Below are positions 12,236-23,894 of a DNA stretch of 64,000 bases, one piece after another (the stretch's first letter is position 1; every line of letters starts with the position of its first letter). The stretch spans positions 3,970,611 through 4,034,610 of the forward strand of contig PTEX01000003.1 of assembly GCA_003342815.1 (NCBI GenBank). Direction: 5' to 3'. Source of the DNA: Eudromia elegans (taxonomy: Eukaryota; Chordata; Aves; Tinamiformes; Tinamidae). The position numbers and the translations under genes were made by a program. The notes below the pieces were generated by a model, which made no database searches, was not told where the DNA came from, and worked only from the letters and a program-made list of their open reading frames with translations.

Positions 12236-14887
12236 GAAATCCCTTGAGAAGCCAAGGTGCAAAATCTTTTTCCTGCACAATGTCACATAAATCATTTTAA
12301 TCTGCTGCAAATTTTATGATCCATAAATATTTTCTAACACATGGTTGACTCCTACTGACATCAGATGGATAATGGAGCCCACTGACAACAAACTTGCTCT
12401 TAGTGGCAGATGACGTTTTACATTTTTAGGAGTAATCCGCAATCCCTCGGGAATCTGGACACCACGCTCTGAGAATCACTGAAAATATTTCAGTTCTTTA
12501 AACACAGCAACAAGAACTACAAACATTCTGCTGTTCTAGCAGGTCATTGCTGGGGTTAGTTAATAGCACTGATCTGTTTTAAAACCAGCGTAGCCAGGTG
12601 AACAACAGGAAGAGTGCCCATTTTCCTTGGTGGATATCCAAGCTCTATGTGGGGACAGAGACAGCACTCTGTCAAAGGCGCCACAAAGAGCCAAGAGCTG
12701 GGCAGACAGTGGCCCTGATGAGTAATAATTCTTAATTAGGTTTTCTGGCTCTTTGCATGGAGTACTTGAATAAACTGCTGCTCACATTCAGGTGCATATT
12801 TTTAGCTTGAAGACAGATTTGTTTACCGACTGTTGCTAAAATACATTTGTAGGAAGCTCTTTTCACATAAGCTGCTGTTTTTCTTACAAGCATTCAATAA
12901 ATTTGAGCAGCTAAACCTACTCTTACGCTAAATACAAGCAAGGTCTGATGACTCCAGTGGTGGATGGCTTAACTATTACGGGAGCAAAGCTTCTTTCCTC
13001 TTTATTGCATGTTGCAGAAAAAGCGAGCTCCCCAGCACCTCTCAGGGTACTCTGTTATACTTTGGGACACTGAGAAAGGATTCAATAGTTTGGTGATGGT
13101 GGCAGCTGATGTCAGGGCCAGAATAACAATCCAGCACCTCCAGACTTGCATTCCTCTCCAGCCCACCATCCTTATTGTGGATTTGCCACCGCAAGATACA
13201 AATGCATACAGATTTTCTTTCACAGTAAGTTTTCTTTTCTGTGACCAATTCTACGCCTCACCAATGTTTTTATCTGATTGGACTTACATGAAAACACAAC
13301 GTACATCATTGGAAAGTGGGAGAATTGGGATAAGTCTGTCCAAAAGGTTCACGTTGCTCATTAAATTCTGCCTTTCAGAACTTAGCACTTTTGGGACCAA
13401 ATTAATAGAAATCAGTTTTAAGACAAAAAGTTTGAAGAGTTGCAATTCTGAAGTTTGTAAATTTTAATATTTTTCAGGACTGCCAACAAAACCATTTTGA
13501 ACTTGCTCCTTTGAGGAAGATACCTCTATAAATGATTTTTTTCAGATAAGTTTATCATCAAAAGCATTCTCCAGAAGCCTCAGAATTTACATAATAAAAT
13601 GCCAGCTGCAATTTAGACCTTGATGTGCTTAAGGAAGGGACAAGATCTCTGACTAATACTCAGTGTGTTGCTAAAAAACTTTTTGATCCAGGATCAAAAA
13701 CATACCTGGACCAAAACTACCATGTGCTCTGTAGTTAAGATACTTTTACTGGCTCCTTTCCCTATAAAACTTCCAAATTGCTTGGGAAAAAAAAATGATA
13801 AAGAAATGCTATATTATTAGCTCTGTTAGCTGCACTTAGTAATAAAAGCACAGTTAGAAAGTAATGAGTGTAGTTTAACATTAAAATAACATTCACTGCT
13901 TTGCCTTTGTCCATTCTATATTTCTGTTATAAAACCTGCTATATCTCTGTCCCAGTCTGTTCTCTGTGAATGTTGTCTTTTAGATTTAAGTTTTTGGCCC
14001 CACCAGACTAGATCGCACTGCAGATTTCATTCACTGTTGTATAGACAATGTCCTTCTAGATGGTCCAACAAAATACACCTGTAGTTTAGCCCTTTGGGAG
14101 CATGAGACTAGAGGCAAATTGCAACCTACTTAAAAACAAAGAACAATTATTTGACTTAATTCCTGCCTATTATCTTGTCCCTACTACTGGCTTTGGTGTC
14201 CACCAAAGCTCTTACAGTTCTTCAATGTATGAACCTCGTATTTAAATCGTTATAATCCCTCTGTTCTTCCATGATCTCAGATAAGATCATCCCAAAGAAA
14301 AAAACAGCATGCAGAGCGATTAGGAAGAAAATCAACTGTAAAACATGGACGTTCAGGTTATCATCAACTGTTCATGAAGAAATCACCCATACTGAGCTTC
14401 TGCTTTTCCTAGCAGCCACTTATTATAAGGAACAGATATATTAATCCATGGAAACATATTCAAAAATTATTATTGAAAAAAACAAAGCTAAAGGAGGAAA
14501 TGAGAGTAACTGCATCAGTTACTATGCTTCTGTTCTTATGACAAATTACTAGCAATACAACAGTACTTAAGAGGACACACCAAGATTGTGGCTTTAGAGC
14601 ATAGTTTTTGCACTCCAGGAACTGCAATGAGTATATAACTTGAACATAAAGGATTCTGCATGGATGTTTGGAAGATGAGAAGGACTAATGCTCCTTTTGT
14701 TTTCCTTTTTTTCCCCTCTACGCCTGGCTAACTAAGTATTCCAAACCATATATATGTGTATATATATTTAACAGAGAGAGGAAACAGACAAAAATCTCTG
14801 AAATAATACTGTCCTATTATTCCAATATATAGTAAAATTACTGGGTAGCATTATGCAGTAGTTCTACAAAGCAACACATCTGAAACG

Positions 14888-14919
14888 TTTAGAGGCACCC
14901 CCAGACCTTTAGAGGCACC
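14888..14919. repeat. 20-bp period direct repeat
   Basis: The 12-mer TTTAGAGGCACC occurs twice, starting at 14,888 and 14,908. It lies just ahead of the CR1 ORF2 fragment and looks like a local tandem duplication. Confidence 0.8.
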
Positions 14920-14959
14920 ATCCAAGTAGTTATGAGCAACATCTATGTTTTTTGTTTTG

Positions 14960-15725
14960 TGGGTTTTTTTTGCTTAAGGAGGTGGTGTGGCAGTCTTTCT
15001 ACAATCTAAACTGCACCAGTGCCTTGTGCTGCAGAATGATACTGAGAATTGGCAATGAGTTAACCTGGGCACTATCACTCTCGACAGGATCTTGTGAGGG
15101 ACTTCAGTTATCACAGTACCAGCTAGAAGGGCACAAGCAAACTGGAAGATTTCTGGAATGTGTCAGGAGAAATAAGAAACAAATGATTAGCAATACATTA
15201 GCCAACAGTAGTCACAGGTGCAGTGACCATGACATGGTATAGCTTAGCTCAAGGTCTGAAGGAACTTCTTCTGAGTCAGCTCTGGTTTGTTTAGTGAACT
15301 GGTCAGTGTGATCCCAACAGAGATCATAGAGACCTCAAGCAGAAAGAAGCCCTAGATAGCTAGTTAATCACTGAAGACAAACTCTTCAAAGCACATAGAT
15401 GGTCTATCCTGATGTGTCACAAAATGGGTTTGTACAGGAGGAGGCATCTTGGTTGAAACAAGAACATCTGACTGAGCTCAAAGGCAAAACAGAGAAGGGA
15501 CAAGACATAGTAGCAAGGACAGGCTACGTAGAAAGAACATAAACCAACAACCAGACACTCAGTGCTGAAAGTATGAAGGCCAAAGCTTGGCTAAAGCTGA
15601 AAATGAGGAGAAAAGGGGGACAGAATAAGATGTTAGCTTGCAGGAAACTTCATGATGAAGAATGAGGAAAAGGCTCATGTACTCAGGGTTTTTTTTCTCT
15701 TCATCTTTGCCAGCACTTATTCTCA
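14960..15725 (+). mobile_element. CR1 LINE ORF2 fragment (endonuclease to RT linker)
   Basis: Translated pieces match avian CR1 ORF2 in order: GHKQTGRFLECVRRNKKQM (usual GHKQSRRFLECV), CSDHDMV (usual CSDHEMV), WLKQEHLTELKGKTEKG (usual WMNKELLTELKHKKE), KAKAWLKLKM (usual KAKAQLELNLA) and EEKAHVLRVFF (usual TEKAEVLNAFF). The pieces fall in different frames and at shorter spacing than in a full element, so the copy has frameshifts and internal deletions. It lacks the reverse-transcriptase catalytic part and the 3' end, which is unusual since CR1 copies are normally truncated at the 5' end. Its open frame at 14,952-15,242 is a leftover of ORF2, not a host gene. Confidence 0.7.
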
Positions 15726-18137
15726 TCATTACTATTCTCATCATTACCAGTCTTTACAGCAGCTATGTTTGTTCACTTTTTAAGTAAGCTGTGTTTTTCA
15801 ATTTGATTCTAGGTCACCAGTGGAAACTCTGAACATTTGAACGTAGATCAGCCTCTGAAGAATCTCACTAGAAACACTCACCATGTGACTCCAGATAGGA
15901 AACTACCTTGAGATCTACCAGCTCCATTTAGCCTGTGTTCTTCCTACCAGAAGTAGTCTGTATGCAGTCTTCCTGGAGCACTCACAAACTGAATAGTTCA
16001 TTTTTTATGCAGTATTTGACATTGATTAAAGTTTATTCTCTAGGAAGAGAATCCAAAGATACTATTGAGAGGGGCCGTTGTTCTTAAAAGCCACACTGAA
16101 TTACTATACGTTTGGTTAAAATCTCCCAACATTTTCACCTTGTGAATGCATTTAATTTTTCACATAAAGTCCAAAAGGAAAAAAAAAAATATTGAGAGCT
16201 GCTTTACATTTAACTTTCATACTTTCCATTTGATGAACACTTTCCATCTCCAGCTTCCTTATGGTAGACAAACCTTTCTTTTTACATTTAATTCATTATT
16301 TGCATGAGCTTCAGTGAAGTGGAGGACAGTTCTAGGAATAAGACTTTAGCAATTTGTATTTCCAAGTTACATATTTAACATATTAACACTGAGCACTGTG
16401 TAGGATACTTGTTTTTCTTAGGCTCAACAAATGGCAAATGATTCCATATGAACTGAATATTCCCACGCACAGAAATATAATTCCGCTTTCCTAAGCAGTA
16501 AACAATAGAGAACTGCTATGGCTCCCAGAGGCCCAACCAGAAAAAAAAGAAAAAGAAAAACAAACAAAAAAGCCACACCCCAAACCCAGCTGGGACTCTC
16601 AGATATTCTGCAGTCCTCCTTTTTGGAGACAGTTCATACTCTCCTGTGAGCAAGGTGTGTGGCAGGCACAAATTTGTTGATGACTTTTAAAATTATTAGG
16701 AACTTTGTGTGGATAAATAAGAAACATATTTAATATTAGTCCTTTACCTTAACCAACTTCAACTTCTCTGAAGAGCAAGCATCCAAATACAGGAGTATTG
16801 TTACAGAAGTAACATTGAAAAAAATAAGAAGTCCATCAAACAAAAAGTGCAGAACCATTAGAAATTACAATTTTCTTTAAATCAAATTAATTTCAGTTTT
16901 CAATACTAGATAAATGAGGTTATTTAGTATTTATACAATGTTTAATGCACTGGAACAGTTTTATTTCTTCTGAGTTTATGGAAGCCAATCAAAATGTCAC
17001 AGCTTCAAATTCATCTATTGCAATATTCATGTAAGATTATTTTAGGATTTCTTTGCCTCAGTTTTTTAAAAAAGGAATATAAGTAATATCTAATATTAGT
17101 TGCTACACCAGTGTGCTGGAATTCTTAGTAAATAATCACAAATAACATTGTCTATTAAAGAGCATCTGATACTTAAAAAAGACAGCAATTAGAAATAAAA
17201 TAAGAAATTAAAGCTGTTCAGTAAACAGCTTTATATGGTAAAGCCTAAATATTTTTGATTTTGCATTTTGAATTTCTTCCAGAACTGTCAAGTTCACCTG
17301 CTTCTAATTATTCCGTTATCTAACTATAATTAAGATTCCCTAAACATCACGCAGGTCAAGGACAAGATGTACCGATACTCAAAAAGTAAATATATTTGAA
17401 ATAGGTGATTAAGTAAGAAGTAGAAGCATTTTCATTACAGAAAATGCTTGTAAGATTTACAGGCAGATTTACAGATTTGCTTAAAGCTTACATAAGCTAT
17501 TACTGTCTAATGAGATCTTCTGAACAAAACACTGGAAAGAGCCTCACCTCATAACTCCTGCATCAAACCCCGGCCTCCTGTCTGAATTATCTTTGACTTT
17601 TGAAGGACACCCGACTCTTACTTTACACGTTCGAAATAATGGGAAATTCACCAAACGTGTAAGCTCCTTTTGTAGTTAACTAACCTTGTTCTTAAAGGGC
17701 GTTCATTTTCTACTATTTTGAGCTTGTTTAGATTTAGATAGACTGAATTTCTTCCATGAATTACTTTTTAAAACAAGACTAAAAGGTGCTGTCATTAGAA
17801 AAATCTCTACCTAGCCTGATATGCATGCTGTAATTGAGTCATTGTTCAACCTGCATAAACTGAAAAAAACCCCAACATCCCTGGCTTTTCACTCAAAGGT
17901 ATAATTTCTAAATTTGCAAGTCTCCCCCAGTCTTCTTTTGTGATCCTGCTTTCACTAAAACTTCAATTGCTTACGTAGACCGTTCCATTCTGGGGATTTT
18001 TATCACTGTGCTAACAACTAAGTAATAAAACTTACTATGACAGTGGGAGCTCATAGTTAGGGTAGATGTTCAGAAAGTCCATTTAGAGGCTGTCTTCTTT
18101 TATGTCAGAACTAGTGCGTATAAGCAGTTTCCAGGTA

Positions 18138-18167
18138 TGTGTCACAATCATCAATTATTGTGACACA
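18138..18167. repeat. Perfect hairpin, 11-bp arms and 8-nt loop
   Basis: TGTGTCACAAT and ATTGTGACACA are exact reverse complements separated by CATCAATT. The arms are not low-complexity. No transposon, tRNA or known small RNA is recognised around it. Confidence 0.85.
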
Positions 18168-21100
18168 AAGATGGCATACTATTTTTCACCTGAGAGGGCT
18201 GCCTTGTGCCCCAGCCCTAGAGAAGCACACGCTCCGATAGGAAACAGGCTGCAGAAGCCCTCTGAAAACGACTCGTAACATTTTGTAATCAGACACTATG
18301 CCTAACCACCTAATGCCATCTCTCTCTCCAACAGGATCGTCCCTGCTGAATCTCTGCATGTCCTATACCCAGTCTACTGGAAACAAAAAACAAGTTCAGA
18401 ATTGTGGTGTTTTTGGTTACTTATTACAAGTTGACAAATCCCAATAGTTGGCATTTGAAAACTGGAAGAAGTCCAATACTCCAAATGAAATCTAAATCCA
18501 AGCAGAACACAGGTGGGAAGAACTGTAAATTATGATCAAGTTTGTCTGGAAGTCAAATGGCACAATTAGAAAGCAAACACACTTTAATCTACAGACTATT
18601 TCTTTCATTAAATGATTAGTCTCAAAGACTCTGGTGGTAACCATTAAAAACAGGAAAGGTGATAATGATAGGCTAATATAAGGTACTCATCATCACAAAA
18701 AGTTGCAGTGCATTAATTATTTTTAATTAGTCTAGAGCAATTTCTAATTTCAAAAGCTTATTTTATGGAACAATGATATATTGGATCATAGATAAATTAT
18801 TTGTCAGGTTAATATACACAGTTCTAAATGCAATCAGAATTTTAAATGGTTCTAATAGTTGTAGTACTTATAGAAGGTTCTTTAAGTGCCAGATAATTAA
18901 AATTGTTCTCTTAATTTAATACTTCCCAAGTTACAGTAAATTTGACTTCTGCAGAGGAACATACTCATTCACCCTATTTCCTCTCAGAATGACAAATTAA
19001 GACATTTAATAAGAAATGAATGATCTTGAAAAAGCAATACAACTTCGCTAATTATTACACTACAGTGTACATGCTTACCTCAGACTTACAGAAAATAAGA
19101 ATCAGGCAAGCCATAGGCGTGCACCAGCAGCACCTGGCTCCTCATTTCCAAGCAGAACCAAACCGGGCCCATGCTGGTTGGCTGGTGTTGGTAACGTGCA
19201 CACGTCCAGAGTCCTGGGAACTCGGAGAGAGTTATGGCATCTCCCAGCGAGTGTATAAATGTGGCTGGCGTGTAGGTATGGTACTGAGGAGAAGGGGAAA
19301 AGGAGGGCAGCTAAAGAATTTGACCTTATGTAATGAGATCTGACCTTGCATGCAAAGGTCAGGTATCCAAAGACCAAAATGTGTCTTATTTTAGATGGAA
19401 GTAATAAAGAAGCACTATAAAATATAAAAATAGAGAAATGATATACGACAGTATTTGTTCGTTGCCTCTGAGAAAATGATTAATACATCTAAATATAAAT
19501 TAATTTTGATATTTGGAGAAATGTCAAAATTAAATGAACTGCTGATTTATTTCTTTTGTGGAGAATATTTTTTCCCGTGGTATAATGTAACAGAAAAAGC
19601 AAGACACCGTCACTGTGGGGACAGGGAGTCATGAACAACTAACAAGGTTCAGGGTGACACAGAAAGAAAGAGTTTCACCTCTGTGTTTCTGGTTGAATTT
19701 TAAATAGAGGAATTGCCACATATTTTCTAAGAGATGTTTGATTTCCTGGGTCAACGCAGTCTCAAATACAGGTCAGTTCCTAATGGACAAGTGTTGCCAT
19801 CATAAGCACTGTCACAACAGATAACCTCATTTACAAACGCAACAGAAAGGAACATCTTGAACCAATGCTCCTGAAAATACTGTGTCACAATAGCTTGCAA
19901 TAAAATGGGAGACCACGACTTTGTCTCTTCCGTAATATCTAAAGCTGAATATTATTATTTCACTGGATACCATACCGAAAATATAATCATCTCATTCTCA
20001 GTTTCTGAAAGTTTATGAGGAGAGATGACTCAGCCGCAGGGCTGCTACCTTAGGTATCAGTGTAAACAGCTTTAGAATTAGCCTTGTGATCAGATATATT
20101 GCTTTCTTAACAAATACGCTGAACAGTGGTCAGCAGGGTTTGCTAAATGTTTTTGACCTTTCCAGACAAACAAGAAGCCTGTTGTAAAAAAGCAGGCAAC
20201 GAATCCACGGGGAAGCAAAGCAAAGATCCCCAACAAATCCCTCTTCCTCCTTTAATTTCAAAAGATGGTCAAACTTCTCGGTTAGAACATAGTGCTGGAA
20301 AAGCCAACAGTACATCAGGAGTTTACATATACGCTTGATGAAAAAATAAACACATACCTGAATATTTAAAAATAAGACTGAAAAAGATAATTGCATAATT
20401 AATAAAGGAGTAGTCTTAGGTGGTCACCTCAAACCGTAAAACCACAGCAAAAAATGCGATGCCACAAAAATCCCATTTCATTTGATTTGTGCTTCATGAA
20501 AAAGGAAAACATTCACTATGCAAATATTTAGAGTAGCTGGAAACTGGTTATCATTAAAACAACACAAATACAGACATTTCTCTTGTTCGGCTGAACCGTT
20601 CTTAACGTAAGCAAATGCAAATATTTCTAATATTTTACAGTCTACAGTCACACCGCATTACACCGCTGTGCTCTATGCAGATTACAAGCCTGTACTTGAG
20701 AGATGAGCTAAATTTCATACTATAGTTGACAAGTACTCTGTACATCCCTGGTTTCTGTCATCCTAAACTTCAGGACAGTCAACACTGTTTCCGCGTAAAT
20801 TCAACCAAGCAACATTATGTGTGCATTGAAAATGAAAATGCTGGAAAGAGTAAGGAAAACGTGAAGCAGGAGGTACTTGGCCAGCCTCAGAAGCAGCTAT
20901 GAATGGCTCTGAAAAACACACGTTATGTTGCCTTTCGTGGACCTTTCAGACCAAAACGAGAGGGAGGAGGGAAATTTTAACAGTAAAAACTGACCATAAA
21001 CTCAACATACTGAAGAAGGAAAATTTTAGAGAAATTATGTCAGAAATCATCCTGTTGTTCAAGTAGTACACCATATTCTCTCTGTTGCAGAAACAAGGCC

Positions 21101-21985
21101 ATCAAGTGCATTTTCAATAAAATACTTAAACAAAATTGATGATGTGTCAACACTTGGCTGCCTGTTTAAATTGGACAAAATTATAAAAGCTGTTACAGTG
21201 TGTTCAATTTGTTCCAATGTTATTATATACCATAAGGACTCATTGGAGCAGTGAGAAAACTGCAGACAAGGCGTGAAGATTACAACATGTCTTAAAGTTC
21301 TCCCTGGTACAGTATGAAATACAATCTGAATCAGCAGAAGTGCTTTTAGTGGAGTTAATTCTTTCACATCAGGTCCCATCAGGTCACATCAGGGGAAAAA
21401 AAAAAGAATCACTGCTCTTTACTCTCTAAGAACACTTTGTTATTTGCTTAACAGGAAGCTAAATGAAGCAAAGCTTCAGGCAGATTAAAAAAAAAAAAAG
21501 TGCCAAGTTTTTAATAGGAAGGTAAATAAGATTTATGGAAAAAAAAAAAAAAGAAGTTGCTGTTCTGACTGTTCTGAGGAATTTTGTAGTTTCTTAAAGT
21601 TTAAAGTGATCTCACAGTTCATGGTATTTTTCATAGCTTTTGCTTTCTGAAGGCACTAGTCTTACCTGACTGCTGAGCCACTTGATGGGAAACCTGAGTG
21701 GTGTTTCTTCTTTTTGTGCCTTTTTGTTCCTGAGGGTAAGTGTCACGGCAGGGTCATGTTGTGCGCTAAGCTCTCCTCTTTACCAAAGCAGAGCGTCCTA
21801 CTGCAGGCTGCACACAGGCCGGAGCAGATCCCGGCCTGCACCATCACCTCAGCTGTGTCCCATGCTGCCCGGGAAGGGGCCAGCTGGAGAGGGGTGGAAA
21901 AGTGCTGGGACGTGTGCGAACATTAAAGAGGACGGACAACCACGGGAGGGTGCTCTGGGCTCTGGTGAGTTTATTTCATACATGT

Positions 21986-22087
21986 AGCCCAGCTGACCAA
22001 TCAACCCCTCTTGAGCAGGAGGGTTAGACTAGATGATCTCTAGAGGTGCCTTCCAACCTCAGCCATTCTGAGGTGCTGTGATTCTGT
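21986..22087 (+). mobile_element. CR1 LINE 3' end, short
   Basis: About 100 bp carrying the CR1 3' signature: CCTCTTGAGCAGGAGGGTTA, then GACTAGATGATCTCTAGAGG, TGCCTTCCAACCTCAGCCAT and a terminal ATTCTG-type repeat (GTGATTCTGT). The copy is extremely 5'-truncated and on the plus strand. It lies in the gap between two exon-like segments. Confidence 0.85.
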
Positions 22088-23333
22088 CTGGTCAGGCTCC
22101 AGGTCCACCTCAGCTCACGCAGTGGAACAGCAGAGCTCAGTACTACCTGCCACCACTATCACCACTTGCATCTTCAGCTAAAACACATTTGAATATTAAA
22201 TTATTCTTTCTTCCACCAGCCTCTCCCTCAGACTGCAAGCACAACAGAAGTGCCTAGTTGCTGCCTACCCAACAAGCAGGCACGTCTCACCTGGCAGAGC
22301 CTTCGGATGTGTTCTCTAAGCACCAGCACAATGGTAAGTTCTCATAGTTGTCGGGCTACAACTGCCACAGGCACCCCAGCTGGCAACTCTGGGCTGCTCT
22401 GCCCTTGCACTGGTGCTCAGAGGCAGTGGAGGAGGACGCGTGGCCCTGGCCTCTCTACAGGGCTTACGGTGTCCTCAGGCCAGCGCTCAGCTCTAACGCT
22501 CACGTAGGACACGGAGTCAGAGCCTTGGACAACGGCTGCACGCCAGGGGCACGCTCACACCATGACATTATACTAAATTTCTCGAACCTCAGTGGGAAAA
22601 GAGCATGCCAGCTGTGTGAAGCTCTAGGTTTTTAGTAATAACAGTCCTCTATACTTCTTGCCCAATACAGATTTCTTTTTGTTTTGAAAGTTACATTTCC
22701 ACACATTTATCACGGTAACCAACACCACAGTATCTTTGTACACCACAGGGGAGTGAGAAGCAAAGAGCTCTCCACGTAAATAAGAATAATCTATTTCATA
22801 ACTTGTTATACCCTCCACAAGACCAGGTAAGAAACAAGGCAGTTAATCATAAATTAGGAGATTCAAAGGCTACAGCAGTACTGGTAGAACTAGCATGATA
22901 CACACAACAGCTATTTCTGTCATAAATCACTAGAGCAAGAGAAGCTTTACCTTCTAAAACTGATCATACTTTTAACATATTAATGACACAAACTTATTTC
23001 TGTCATGCTATTATTCAAGTATGGCAACTACAATGGAAATTCACTGAAGTTTCATTCTGGCTAGCTCCCCATTGGAAATCTGTTACTCTGTAAAATTTTC
23101 TGCTACAGCAGGGCATTCCTCATAGTGGGGTTAATGTAGTAGCGGACCCCTCCCATTGCTTACCAACCTCTTTCCCAACAACTGCTCCTCACCCAGACAC
23201 AGATACAGTATTCCAAACCAAACTGGTTTAAAATTGAAAAGAATATTACCCCTTTAATATACATGAAAGCACTGTAACCTTTGAAAGGACAAGTCTTCAA
23301 ATAATTGTTATATAAAGCATACATTTTCAACAT

Positions 23334-23377
23334 ATAATAATAGTAATAATAATAATAGTAATAGTAATAATAATAAA
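23334..23377. repeat. (TAA)n microsatellite with TAG interruptions
   Basis: About fourteen trinucleotide units of TAA broken by TAG units. It lies about 320 bp from the 202-bp CPQ exon, in the adjoining intron. Confidence 0.93.
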
Positions 23378-23692
23378 TACTTGTTCTGCATTGGAGAATT
23401 TCTCTCTACTTTAGTTTACTATTTATAAACCACCAGCCTGGGATTAATTATTATAAATCCTTAAAGCCGAAAAGAAGATTTGAGACATGTTATGTATAAT
23501 CTATACCATTATTAGACTGAAGCTCAAATACGCATGATGCCCTATTTCTGTAGGTGAACTTTAAATATTTATCTATGATAAATTTTATTCCTCCAGAGAA
23601 AATATTTATCATTATTTTCAAAACATTAGACTGCCTGATGTAATTCCATATGAAAGAAACAGTATTATTTATAAAGTACTCAGCATACTCAC

Positions 23693-23894
23693 CTGGCACC
23701 CCAGCCTTCATCCAGTAATCAATGTCTGTTCCATCTGCAGAGTCATAAATATCCGTAATATTGATAGGCAGCAGGAGAGTCATGATCTCCTTCACAATGT
23801 CACGAGCTTCATCGGTACCGGTAAAAGCCAGTCCCATCGGCTTGAAGGTGCCCTCATCAGACTCCATCACAACATCAAAGTTGGAGATATTTTC
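23693..23894 (-). CDS. CPQ: CPQ internal exon: third zinc-ligand Asp
   Basis: This 202-bp exon encodes 67 codons plus one base, human residues 352-419: ENISNFDVVMESDEGTF, then KPMGLAFTGTDEARDIVKEI, MTLLLPINITDIYDSADGT and DIDYWMKAGVPG. The Asp of MESDEG is the zinc ligand equivalent to human Asp364. Two N-glycosylation sequons (NIS, NIT) are kept, fitting a secretory-pathway protein. The minus-strand acceptor is ATTTAG|GAAAAT and the donor GTGCCAG|GTGAGT. The open frame runs through the donor into the intron to about 23,490, but those residues are not CPQ. The next exon should begin ASLLDDLYKY and carry the last ligand (His434 of HHSHGDT); I did not find it to the left. Middle-exon divergence from human (for example SADGTDIDYW against HGEGTDINFW) is normal for bird versus mammal. 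Confidence 0.97.

Larger units (their letters stand above)
1..23692 (-). other. CPQ: Probable terminal intron of CPQ (partial)
   Basis: This stretch lies 3' of the last CPQ exon seen and should be the final intron, with its acceptor left of the window. I looked on the minus strand for codons of the conserved C-terminal motif HHSHGDTM and the tail DMEEMLPR and saw neither. The sequence is mostly AT-rich and non-coding. It holds CR1 fragments near 4.0-4.6, 11.2-11.6, 15.0-15.7 and 22.0 kb, simple repeats and poly-A/T runs. GC-richer patches occur at 3,540-3,780, 13,010-13,200, 19,110-19,300 and 21,720-22,560. The open frames scattered here are short, often overlap a frame on the other strand, and match no family I know. 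Confidence 0.75.
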
